Source: Bryum argenteum (lineage: Eukaryota; Streptophyta; Bryopsida; Bryales; Bryaceae). From it: a stretch of DNA of 64,000 nt. Both the position numbers and the translations under genes were made by a program. Location of the stretch: assembly GCA_037043015.1 (NCBI GenBank), contig CM073321.1, positions 4,221,001 through 4,285,000 of the forward strand. The letters run 5' to 3'. The notes under the pieces were generated by a model, which saw only the letters and a program-made list of their open reading frames with translations, had not been told where the DNA came from and did not search any database. The stretch's first letter is position 1; each line of letters opens with the position of its first letter. Positions 47,054-57,834 of the stretch are shown one piece after another.

Positions 47054-49086
47054 TCAAACATTGATGGCGTGGGTGTAGATGTCGTGGACAGTTTTTCCCA
47101 ACATCTTGTTACACCCGAGGCTGTAGACATCGTTGGCTTTTGGGTCGGAAAACTTACGGGCTATGTCCGGGTTTTCAAAGAAGTACTTGCAGACCTCCTC
47201 CTGTGCGTTACTGATCTCCTCTTCGTCTTCAGTGGTGTCTCCTGTTGTGACACCCCACGTGGCATCATCCGATATTCCAATGAGATGCTTCCTATGTTCA
47301 GCAAATGACCTAGGTGTTGTGTTTACTGATGGGCGTTCGGAACTTGGTGACGTAGGTTTTTGGCGAGGGAGGATGGCTAGGCGCGCTGTTGTCTGTGGCT
47401 GGTTGTCTCGGAGATGGCAACGGCGTCTCATCGGCATCGGTGAAGTGATTGAGTATGTGCACTTGTTCCGCATGTTGTTCCATTGGTACCACCTGAAATC
47501 TTTCTTCATGTACACTGGTGTCAACAAAGGCAGCTTGGTCCTCCGCAGTGAGTACTTCCGTGTCCTGGGCAAACAGTAGATTATTACTGACTTCATCCTC
47601 GAGGTCGCCGGTGGTAGCCGTGTCGATGACGTCGAGGGTGGAGGCGTTGTCATAGGGACCATCATAATCCGGTTCGGCCAGCCCTAAGTGCCGTAGTACT
47701 TGGTCGACACATTGCGTGACGAAGTCTTCCGGCAATTGTTGGTCAGCGGGGTATTTGCACATTGTGTCAAACATGTTGGACGCAATGGCATTGGCGACAT
47801 TTTTGACCCATAGCCTCTTGTTGGCCTCAAAATTTTCGATGTTATTGTGCAGCTCTCTCTGCTGCATGACATCTGCGGAGACTCCTTGTCGACAACGTTG
47901 GTGGGTCTCGCAGATGAGCTGATACTGCCCTCTGAGGGCTGCCTGATCGGCCTCCAAGGCCTTAACGTGTTTGTGTGCGTAGTTCTGCTCCTGCTCAATC
48001 GTGTGGATTCGGTTGATAGCGGTATTCAAATCTCATTCTAAGATACTTACTCTGGTGGCCAATAGCTGCCTGTCATCGATGGCCTGTTGTAGGTCTCGCT
48101 GCACTTGAGATAGCTTGACCTCCCTTTTGCGTATCTCAGCGTTGGCAGTTCGCAACTTTCGAGCATTGTCGACTTCCAATTCTTGAACACGAGTGTCCAA
48201 GGCTTCTCTGTTGGCTTCAGCGGCGTCAAGCTGTGTAAGCAGTGTTTGCACACACAGGTTTAGGGCGTCGGCTTGCGCTTGGAACTGCTCCCTTGGCAAC
48301 ATTTGTGTTGCCTCCCCGGATGCCTGTGCCTCGAACTGAATTCGAGGGCGTTTGTTGGAAGTGACTTCAACGGTGGTCAGAACAGCCACCGGTGGCGGTG
48401 CTGGCGTATTTTGCTCGATGTCGGCGAAGGTCATCAGAGGTGGCATCGATCAATACTCCTTGTGGTAAGCCAGCGTACTTATGATGAAGGCCGACAGGAA
48501 AGGGCCGATGGGGCTTACGTACCTCTGTTTCTTCTGGTATTGTTTCAACTCCAGACGCAAGTTTTGGTCTACAAGCATTCCCCAATTAATCTTTGCGCCG
48601 GCCTCGATAAGCAACAGGAGCTTCAGTGTTTGCGCCGGCACATTTTTGCAATTGAGCCAGAAGAATATCTGGCTGAGCATCCCACGGAGCCTAACGTACC
48701 ATGGTTCTGAGTATGGCGCCCACCTGCCGCACATCGTATCCTTTGATTGGATCGAAGTGTACGTTTGGGAACCTCGCGTGTAAGTCGGGTTTTGCGTACC
48801 CACAGTCTTCCGTCCACTGCGTGAGCCCTATTCCATCTCGCCCATAGTGCTGAAATAGGTAGTAGGGCGAGAATTGCACCTCTATGCCGTCGACGGTGCT
48901 TGTGGGGAACACATTGGCGTCAGTGTGCTTCCCCATGCTGTTGATGAACTGCCGGCAACGACCGATGTCGAGCTGCCGGTGATGCGTATCATCGCGGTAG
49001 CGGTAAATGCCCGCCTTTGCTGCCCATACGTTGTCAATGCGCGAAATCCAGTCTGTCAAGTTTTTCGGTATGTGAAACGGAGGCAA
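47054..49086 (-). CDS. Additional post-pol coding region, broken
   Basis: Upstream part (49,086-48,450): an alpha-helical domain with FHIPKNLTDWISRIDNVW, YYLFQHYGRDGIGLTQW and a PFLSAFIISTLAYHKEY ending, similar in style to helical extra-ORF proteins of plant gypsy elements. Downstream part (48,446-47,054): about 140 residues of strong heptad pattern (QLDAAEANREALDTRVQEL), then further coiled coil and an acidic, His-rich tail. The function is unknown. Its position between integrase and the 3' LTR is unusual for simple gypsy elements but known for some plant lineages. It is broken. Confidence 0.6.
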
Positions 49087-49498
49087 CAGTGGAGGTCGCT
49101 GTGTGTTTTCCTAACGCTGCGCCGTTGTGACCGTAGAGGAACAAAAACTACGGAGTAGCAACGGTGAGAGGAGAGAGAGAAGCGCCGACTGAGTGCAAAG
49201 GCGGAATGATAGAGTGAGTCAAGGGAGAGAGCAACGAGAGTGAGCAAAAGTCGGCCTCTCGCAAAAAGTGAGGCACTAACTGCTGGTGCTCCCCCTTAAG
49301 TAGCCTCTGATGTTCGAAATGATGGCTGTCGTTGGCGGCGGAGAGTTGCCTAATGGAAATGAGTTTGTGAGGGTGACTTTGGCGGCGTGAGTAAGTTTTC
49401 GAATGCTTAGTACCGTTGGCGTCCGGTTGTCCATCATGGGGTCATCATGGTTATTCATGATGGCCCAATCCTCCGGGCATCGATGTTGGCTTTGATGG

Positions 49499-51041
49499 TG
49501 TGAGCCAAAAAACCACCATGGAGTGGCCTTTGGTCACAAGGAGATTGCCAAGAACAACACATGAAGAGAGAAACAAGGGAGGGGAGAAGACGAGAAGAAA
49601 TGAAGAAGAAACAAGGGGAAGTGAAGAAGAAAACCCCCGCCGGCCTCCTTTTAACCCTCTTCCGGTTTTTGGCGCGCCATCGCTTCATCATAGCTCTGAT
49701 TTGGGCGTGCCATAGCTATTTGGAAAGTTAAGTCAATTTCGCACTCACCCCCAAAATCTCAGAAGCATAAGATCAAAACCCGAGGACTGATGGCCAAAAT
49801 ACTGGGGCCTACTTCTTTTAAACGCCGGCGGGAAAACCCTTCAACACCCCCAACTTTGGAGGGGTGTTTTTCCCTCTCTAAAGATCGGATCGGGGCATAC
49901 CATATACCCCTAGAAAGCTCTTTTAGAGTTCTATCTACTTTAGAAATCTCAATAGCATAGGGAAAAAACTCCGTGACTGATTGTTGTTTGAACACAGCTG
50001 ATTTGTTCACTGCCGGGGGGGAACCGTTTTCGACACCCCGACTTTGGGAGCAAATTTCTCCCTCTCTACAACTCGGATTTGAGCATGCTTACTACCGTTA
50101 GAAATATCTACTTACAAGCTACCTAGTACAAAAATCTCAATCAATTTGAAGAAGAATTGAGCGAGTGATGAAGGAAAGACCGAGAGACATTTGATGGGAT
50201 TGAGAGAATTGAGTGAAAGGGGCCCACGGCCTCCTTCTACTAACAACTAAGCAATTCAAGAAGAAATCAAAAGAAACAAAATTGAGAGGGAGGTCCACCT
50301 GCCTCCTTACTCCTACTCTAACTAAACATTACAAAGAAGAAGATGTAGACAAACAAGATATGAGACAAACAAGATGGAGGAGAAGGAGGCCCATGGCCTT
50401 CCTTCTCCTACTCTAACCAGATTGAGTGGGTGATGATAGCTTGGAAACAAGCTATTAAGTACAAAATGAGAGCCGCCAAAGAGGCGGCTCACCCTAAAGC
50501 CTAACTAAGACCTAAGCCCTAATTAAAGCCTCCATGGATGAATAACCGCCACTCCACGCGCTCCGTCCTTGAAGCCTCCATTCCTTCAACCACTTCATCA
50601 ATGAATGTAGCCTCACATGCTACCACAAGGTTAGATGGATGAGACTTACAACAATCAAATTTCAAACACAACATGGGCATCAAAGACTAGTTGTACAAAG
50701 CCCATGGTAAAACGCTCAATTCTAATTTAAGAAACTAACCCTATTTCAAATTAGGATTCACTAGGGGAATTTTTCCTCCTCTAGTTCTTCTCCATCATCA
50801 ATTGGATCCACTAGGGGGAATTTTTCCTCCTTTAGTCCTTCCACACTGTAAAGCTTAAATTAGTTTTAAACGTCCCATCAAAGGCCTTGCAACAACTAAC
50901 CGCTAATATACAAATAGTATTCAAAACTAAATCATTGTATATTCATCAATTTACCTCAAGATGTCATGGTTTGCAAACACTTCATTAATAAAAGTCATTA
51001 TTAACAACATTTAAACAAGAGAGCGCTCTCACGCTCTCACA
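49499..51041. mobile_element. Solo LTR (copy B) nested in the Ty3/gypsy element
   Basis: A 1543-bp unit, TGTGAGCC...GCTCTCACA, is flanked by a perfect 5-bp duplication GATGG (49,494-49,498 and 51,042-51,046). It inserted after the host retroelement and is therefore very young. It is the same family as copy A in T1. No coding capacity. Confidence 0.9.
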
Positions 51042-51099
51042 GATGGCTATACCCTTCATTATATGGGGCATCATGGACAACATGGATGTGGTTTATGTA

Positions 51100-53674
51100 T
51101 GCCACCATGGGTGCATCCCTCCATTCTTCGTTGCCTTCGGTCGGCCTCTCCGTTTGTCTATCCTCTGTGGCCTACTGTTGAGCCTCGTTGACTAAGTTGT
51201 CATGGAGTTGTCCCAAACTCAATGTGGGCTTCGCTCGATTGTCCTGACTGTGGTAGTGTTTGAGTTTAGCTGTGTTGACAATGGTGGCCTGTGTATCTCA
51301 GTTGTCCTCGTTGACGACCAACATTGTGTTATTTGGTAGCGCTAACTGGACTCGGTATGGCCCGTGCCACACAAATTCAAACTTTGATTTGCGCAACTAT
51401 GGATCTCGTGGACACCAGAGAACTTGGTCGCCCTTGTGAAACACACGAGGAGGCTTGAAAAATGTTGCGCTTAGTGTGTGTTTATGCAGAATGTTTTTGT
51501 AGGCATCATTTTGGATTTCTTCCAATTTATGTAGATCCTCCATTCTGGCTGCCAACACTCGATGTGGTGCAAAGTCTTTTGGTTGGAGTGATCTGAAGGT
51601 CGGCACCAGGTATTCTGTTGGCAACAAGGGTTGTGTGCCATAGACTAGCTCAAAGGAGCTGGCCTGAGTGGCCGACTTCGTGGCGACACGGTATGCCCAT
51701 AGAGCTGCAGGTAAGCAATCATCTCAGTCGCCGAAGTTAGCCTGCGTAAACTTACGCAACATGTTGATGATTGTTTTGTTTGTGGATTCGGCCTAGCCGT
51801 TCTCCGGTGGATAATATATTGTGCTTGTTCTTTGCTTGATGAGATGCTTCTCCATCAGCTCTTCGATGACAGCGTTGACGAACTGCGTTCCTTGGTCAGA
51901 AACAATTTCTAGAGGGCATCCAAATCTCGTAATGATGTTATCATAGATAAACGTTGCCGTTACGACAACAGTCTTGTTTCTCAACGGTTTTGCTTCTACC
52001 CATTTCGTTGTGTAGTCAGTCGCAACTAGTAAGTATTTATAGCCTTGTTTAGTCACCGGTCGAATAAGTCCAACGAAATCTAGTCCTCATCTCTGGAATG
52101 GTCTTAACGGAGGTATGGGCTTCACCGGCACCTTTCCTTGGTATTGGAAGTTGGTGGATGCCGTTTGACACGCATGACAATTCTTAACGTAGGCAAAGGT
52201 GTCTTTATGCAGCGTTGGCCACCAATACTTTGCTGCCAATATTTTCTTGATCGTTGTCTCCAGTCCTTGATGCCCTCCTGCTGGTCCATCATGCAAGTGC
52301 GATATGATAGATTGCTACCGATGAGATGGTACGCACAGGCGGACCTCGTAATTTAGTCCCTTGTCGTATAGCTGTCCTTGCACGCCTGTATATGGCAACG
52401 TTGTGCGCACAAACTTGATCCTTTGTATCCCTGTTGCGTCAGCAGGTAGTGTTCTGAGGGTTAAGTATTCCATGATGTGTTGCTTCCAGTTGTTGGCATC
52501 CGATGATTCCTTTGGCTGTATCGGTGCCGCTTGTATGGCATCTGATGACTCCATTGGCTGTATCGATGCTGTTTGTATGTATGGTTCGTTGAATGAGTCA
52601 TCGATGCCTTCTTCAGTTGTGTTGGTGTCTCGTGATAAGTAATCTGCTACAATGTGTCTTTTGCCTGGAATGTATACCACTTTGATATCATAATCCATAA
52701 ATATCATTGATAATCCATCTAGCTACTCTCCCAGTAATCAATGGTTGATTCACGAGATAAGACAGACTATGATGATCTACCATGAACCTAAATTTGTTTT
52801 TAAGTAAGTAATGGCTAAACTTTTTCACAACATATATCATGGTGAGTGCTTCTCTTTCTGTCGTTGAATAATTTCTTTCCGTTTGGTTGTATAGTCTGCT
52901 AGCGTAGGCGACAGGTTGATCATGTTTGCCATCCACATTTTGGGCTAACATGACCCCCACGGCAATCTGAGAGGCATCTGTGTGAACTTGGGATTGTTTT
53001 GTCTAATCCGGTGTCAACAGTATAGGTGCCTTTGAGTAGGCTTGTTTGATTTTTTCTAAGAGAGCTTGGGCTTCTGGCGTCCAATCAGGTGGGTAAGTGT
53101 AGCCAATGTGGTTCAACTTTGTTATCAGAGCTGTAATGTGAGCCACCTTCTTGATGTTCATCCCATTAAACTGTGATAAACCCAACAATCTTTGGACGCC
53201 CTTCTGATCAGTAGAAGGCGTCATGTCCATGATGTCTTGGATCTTGGCTGGATCTTGGAGTTTGCCATATTTGCACACTATATATCCCAGGATAACTCCT
53301 GCAAAGAATAAAAATATACACTTGTCGGCATTGAGGCTTACTCAATTGCGTCGACAAGCCTGGAATATTTGTCGTAAGTGGTCAACGTGGTCCTTTATTC
53401 GTCCATATACTATCCCATCATCCAAGTAAATACAAAAAAACCTTCTTAAATAAGGACAGAATATTAATTCCATGACTCTCTGGAATGTCATCGGTGCATT
53501 TTTGGCTCCGAATGGCATCCTTTCGAATTGATAAGGTCTCCACTCAGTAGAAAAAGCCGTTTTATTTTTGTCTTGTTCGGCCATAGCAACTTGGTAATAC
53601 CCTGAAAAGCAATCCAGGAATGAATACATTTCGTGCCCGGCGACTTCATCGATGTTTTCTTCCATATGTGGCAA
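51100..53674 (-). CDS. pol: reverse transcriptase, RNase H, integrase; broken
   Basis: Reverse transcriptase is seen at 53,674-53,342 (FLDCFSGYYQVAMAEQDKNK; MPFGAKNAPMTFQRVM; catalytic YLDDG). RNase H (Ty3/gypsy type) is at 52,960-52,320 (PVAYASRLYNQTERNYSTTE; DYDIKVYIPGKRHIVADYLS-like). The H2C2 integrase zinc region is at 52,296-52,087 (NCHACQ), and the integrase core at 52,056-51,793 (YKYLLVATDYTTKWVEAKPL; IVSDQGTQF), followed by the C-terminal region to about 51,397. The order RT-RNaseH-integrase identifies Ty3/gypsy. Protease was not located. Broken at several points. Confidence 0.9.
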
Positions 53675-54767
53675 TGGATAGTGATCTTTCCTCGTGGCGG
53701 CGTTTAGTTTTTGAAAGTTTATGCAGATACGTCACTCCACCTCGCCTATTCGGGCTGGGTCTTTGGTTGTCCAAAGACATCGTGGTGTTGTTGTTTGTTT
53801 CCGATCTCGGGCGACTTCGCGACCATTGTTGTTTCAAAACAAGGCATTGGCCTCGCCGATGGTGCAAGGAACCACACTCCCAACAGCCATCACTTCTGCC
53901 AAGTTGGAATGTGCCTACATGGACTTCCTTTGGATACAAGGCGACAGAGGTGGGCCGGGGTTGCCTTGTGTCGTCATTGCGATTGTTGCCTGAGGCGAAC
54001 CAAGAACGCCCATTGTGAGCTTTTCCACATGTCGTGCACAACGTTACGATTATGCGGGCATCATTCCGTTGACTTTGACTGGGTAAAGGCAACAGAGGAG
54101 CTTGGGTTTTATTAAGTAGCCCGAGCTCTCTACTGATGTCACTGGCGGCTGTTAAGATGTCGGGTAAGGTTTTTACCCCTCTAATGACGACACCTTGCTG
54201 GATCCACGGTAACAGCCTCTTTTTGAACCATTTGCACAATAAGTCATCTGTTGGCGTTTGATTCAACTTATCAGCCAACTGTTTGAATCTGTCGTAGAAT
54301 GTATCCATAGTTTCTCCCTTTTCCTGAGTAATGTTTCCCAAGGCGCGGAGAATTTCGGAAGACGTCTTTAGTTTACGAAATTTCTGCAGGAAACTTCTTT
54401 TCATGTCGTCCCAGGTAGGATTGGCATGTTCGGCTTCAAAGTCCATATACCAGTTGATATGGTTCTCTTGTAATGTGGTACCAAAGATGTCCTGTAAGTC
54501 AGCAGTGGTGTAGACTCCATTAGTTCTCTCTATAACCTTAATTGGCCAAATATGCCAATCAGGGTCAGCAATGTCATCAAACACCGAGTATGGTATTTTT
54601 TGTAACTTAATGTGCCTATCTCTTTCTCCTGCATCCATCGAAGTAGCTACTGCCGGGTATATAGGAGGCATCGATGGTGACAATGAGGGCATTGCTGCAA
54701 TCCTAGAACTGAGTATGGCAGCTGAACTGAGTATGGCAGCTGAACTAAGTATGGTTGCTCCATCCAT
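53646..54767 (-). CDS. gag of the Ty3/gypsy element
   Basis: About 373 residues: repetitive N-terminus (ILSSAA repeated), then the retrotransposon gag helical domain (NWYMDFEAEHANPTWDDMKR; FYDRFKQLADKLNQ), then a CX2CX4HX4C zinc knuckle (CWECGSLHHRRGQC). The role is structural nucleocapsid protein. It overlaps the start of the pol region at its 3' end. Confidence 0.85.
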   Translation of the reverse strand: MDGATILSSAAILSSAAILSSRIAAMPSLSPSMPPIYPAVATSMDAGERDRHIKLQKIPYSVFDDIADPDWHIWPIKVIERTNGVYTTADLQDIFGTTLQENHINWYMDFEAEHANPTWDDMKRSFLQKFRKLKTSSEILRALGNITQEKGETMDTFYDRFKQLADKLNQTPTDDLLCKWFKKRLLPWIQQGVVIRGVKTLPDILTAASDISRELGLLNKTQAPLLPLPSQSQRNDARIIVTLCTTCGKAHNGRSWFASGNNRNDDTRQPRPTSVALYPKEVHVGTFQLGRSDGCWECGSLHHRRGQCLVLKQQWSRSRPRSETNNNTTMSLDNQRPSPNRRGGVTYLHKLSKTKRRHEERSLSIATYGRKHR

Positions 54768-54900
54768 TGTAAGAATTCCGTGGTAGCATCAGAATCGTTA
54801 GTAGGTGAGACTACCTCAGGCTCTTTGTCTTACTTCTGCCGAGGCGGCATTTTGTTTGCGTAGGGCTTCTACTCCACTTCTGAGTATGTCAACACTCCAT

Positions 54901-54917
54901 CCCCAGCATGGTCGCCA
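54901..54917 (-). promoter_or_regulatory. Primer binding site
   Basis: Three bases inside the 5' LTR on the minus strand, TGGCGACCATGCTGGGG has the form of a tRNA 3'-end complement and resembles sites of plant gypsy elements. Confidence 0.7.
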
Positions 54918-54920
54918 AAA

Positions 54921-55706
54921 TGTTAGCCGGGTATGTATGGAAGTGCTTTACAAGACTACCTAAGTCGACCATTGTTCGTATTTTAGAGGCAACGTAGAGT
55001 ACTTTGGCAGAGTAGAGGGAGAACGGGGAGTTCAGTCGGTGTCAAGAAACACTTCGAGGGTCAGACTGGACCAACCCGCGACAACGTTAACTGCTCTGTT
55101 GACTAACGATGAACGTTGACGGAAACTCAACGTTGGCTGCATTTGTCCACGAGTTACTACGAGAAGGGAACTCATGGCGCCAGCTTTGTAGTCTAAGGTT
55201 GACATTGAGCGAGAGGCTATTCTAACACTTAGTCGGCGAAGGAATACTCGAGGGAGGGAGGTGCAGAGAGAACAGACGAGAGAGCTAGTGTGGCCGGCGT
55301 TGTCTGACGTTGCCTAACACTTAGGCAACAAAGAGGGTGAAGAACGTCCTTCCCAACAGCGCTCACAGTCTGCGAAGGAGTCGCAGGCAGCAAGGTCTTT
55401 CGGCAAGAAGAGGCAACATTCAAGAAGTGTAGAAACAGAGGGTTAGGAATTTGAACAATAGTTAGCTTAAGGGAACTCAGATGTAGAGAGAAGACTAGCC
55501 ATGGCCTTGTATTGATGATGGAAATGAGTACACATGTTTTCACTCCTAATCTCTTGTCTCAATGCCTATCCAAAAACCGGTCCCTACTCTGCGTCGACTA
55601 TGCTCTTAAGTAGCTGATGTCCTCCGAAGTCCATGCTGTCGATCGGTAGCCCTATCCTCCTGACTTGGCCGTGATCTCCCTGTTGGCAACGTTGGCTACG
55701 GTAACG
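54921..55706 (-). repeat. 5' LTR
   Basis: 786 bp, starting TGTTAGCC on the plus strand; the partner of 46,083-46,868. The 104-codon open stretch within it is shared by both LTRs and is probably not a gene. Confidence 0.92.
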
Positions 55707-57351
55707 TAGTCGTAGAAACATTTGGACCTCGCTCGATCGTCTTGCCGAGTACAGCCTTGAAGACAAAGAGAGGGGTAACGACGTTGTCTTCAACGAGGCG
55801 AATTAAACGGTTAGTTTGCATTCCTGCTTGTTATCGTCGGGTTGACAATAAGGTTCTTCTATTACTTCATCGATTCTTGTAATCTAGCTTGTGTTACTTA
55901 CTTGAACTTTCTGGTAAAATTCATAATTTCATGGACGTTGTCGTGGATAAACATCAACCACGACGGTGAAAGAGCTAAGATTCAATCCTTGAAAGTTTGA
56001 GCTCCAAATAATCACTTTGGCGGATAATATCTGGAAGCACTGGGCGGACTTCCTTACCTTGCACCACGACGGGGAAATTATTGACCCAACCACGATGGAG
56101 CCCTACAAGCTCGCCAAGGGGTAGAAGACGCACGTTCTGAACACGAGTTCTTCAAACGATTTGGTTGGTTTACGGACAAGGACTTTCAAACCGTGGTTCA
56201 GCATGTGCTTATGTTGACCCCCGATCGAAATGCATCGTATTCCAAGATCTCAGTGCACCGAACAAAATTTCCCGTTCCCGACAACATGTCGAGCGCCGAT
56301 TGGATTGAGCGGCATAAGCGCAAGAAGGTGGTCAAGCAGGAAAACTTGGATCTCAAGCCTGCGTTTAAATTTGTGGACAACGGCAGTGATGTAATAAAGG
56401 CAACGTGGTTGGCCTTGAAAGCTAGGCACAAGCTCACGTCGGCTACATGGGATCATCTTATTGCACATATACCTGCGGATTTCTTTACCAAAAGACTCCG
56501 CAATGAGGCAAGACATAAGCGAGCAAAAGATATGGCCGACAATCATTCCGAGGTAAAATTTCTGATGAAAAGGTTTATGGCCTTGAAATACCGATTACCC
56601 TGGAGTGCGGGAGGAGTATAGATGAGAGGAATAGATTGGGCCAACAGGGCGCTTGTTCAGAGTTCTACGTATGCTTACACTACTCGGCCGGTAAACCTCG
56701 TTGTATTGGATGTTCGGAACATTCCACGTTGCCCCGTGATCGACACACGAAGCGCCGTCGATCCATTCTTGAACTTCATGCAAGAGGAGTTTGAGCCCGC
56801 AATCGATACTCCTAAGATTTGGCTCTTCATTATTCTCAACAAGGACGACATACGGGTCGCCTCAGCATTTGCTGCTCGGAAGCTCTCCGGATACAAGTAG
56901 AAGGTCTCTACATACGCCCCTGCTAAAGCAGAAATGCTGGATAATGTGTCAAACGAGGCAGTTTCTCCAGAAGTGACACTGCTCTTCTTATTTAAGAAGG
57001 GCGACGAGCTTCCGGGTTTAGCGAAGAATTTGATAAAAGATACATATTCCAACCCCGCAACTTGTTTGTACTGTAACGACATTGCCAAAAATACAGAGGC
57101 GAAGTGGAGGCATTACGCAAGTGAACTCCGCATGGAGTTTTACCTTGATAGACTTCACGCGTGTGCCTCACCCAATGAGAACGTCGTCGGGGTTTACGCC
57201 GGTGCAAAGATTATTTTAGCGGCGAAGGTAACGACACATCCTTCGTTATAGTCGGGTCGACAATAACCTTTAGTTTGTACGGAGCTCTCGGATTGTATAA
57301 ATAGTGATGTTCTCATTAGCTAGCCCTTATCGTCGGGTCAACGATAATCTT

Positions 57352-57834
57352 CATTGTTGTATGTAGCTCTGGGATTGACTTAACCCCATATTCGTTATAT
57401 TTGGAACATTTTTATCTCTCAAATTAAAACAAGACAACGGATGAAGCAGAAATCAACATTTAGAGGGGTTTCACCGTATGCATATGTACTCGGAATTTAC
57501 TAATTTCCATTATATTTGGAGATGATATGAGACCTCTTGTATCTTAGAAAATATGTTTATCTTAAAAAGCGTTTCCAACCATACATACATATATATGATA
57601 CGATACATGTCAAGATTAACATACTAACAAAAAATAATTTTCTTTCAATTGATAATAATGATGGAGTCAACTTAAACAATCTTCTTATACAAAATTAATA
57701 TATTGAATATCGATAGTAAATAGTACAAATATATAATACTCTATATACTAAATATCAAAGTAATATATATATGTCAATACCATGTTTAAGTACTATCACA
57801 CCTACTTCCATAATAAATACTATATACTAGAAGA
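57352..57834. other. AT-rich gap between P3 and T3
   Basis: No gene. Very AT-rich from about 57,540. At 57,387-57,422 the phrase attcgttatatttgg...tctctcaaa resembles the terminus at 3634 plus its inner flank and may be the decayed T-side terminus of the T3 element. Confidence 0.4.

Larger units (their letters stand above)
46083..55706 (-). mobile_element. Young Ty3/gypsy LTR retrotransposon (plant type)
   Basis: Two 786-bp LTRs appear almost identical, so the insertion is recent. Order on the minus strand: 5' LTR (right), primer site, gag with zinc knuckle, reverse transcriptase, RNase H, integrase, an additional helical/coiled-coil coding region, 3' LTR (left). Integrase and RNase H resemble plant Tat/Athila-side gypsy elements (recollection). 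It sits inside P3 and itself carries a 1.54-kb solo LTR. No clean 5-bp target duplication is visible. The coding part is broken in several places, so the element is probably not autonomous. Confidence 0.9.
44335..57251 (+). pseudogene. P3: diverged ParB-like / methyltransferase-like gene, split by LTR element
   Basis: Exon 1 (about 44,335-44,417) reads MMRSKSTT then a stop, matching the start of P2. Exon 2 (about 44,739-44,940; EDTYNYDVTHPHLVPFKNPF) matches P2 exon 2. The ParB-like core is degenerate (FMIINGQDSIFASKAL near 45,880, with GQDS for GQHH). The gene is cut by the 9.6-kb retroelement at 46,083-55,706 just after PTWGNQIVKT. It resumes with an intron containing a core-2 site (55,829), the middle segment (56,190-56,620) and the methyltransferase-like segment: NLVVLDVRNIP at the DPPY position, IWLFIILN, and AGAKIILAAK at the SAM-site position. 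Then come two core-2 palindromes and a break near 57,370. Stops and frame changes are frequent. Confidence 0.6.
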
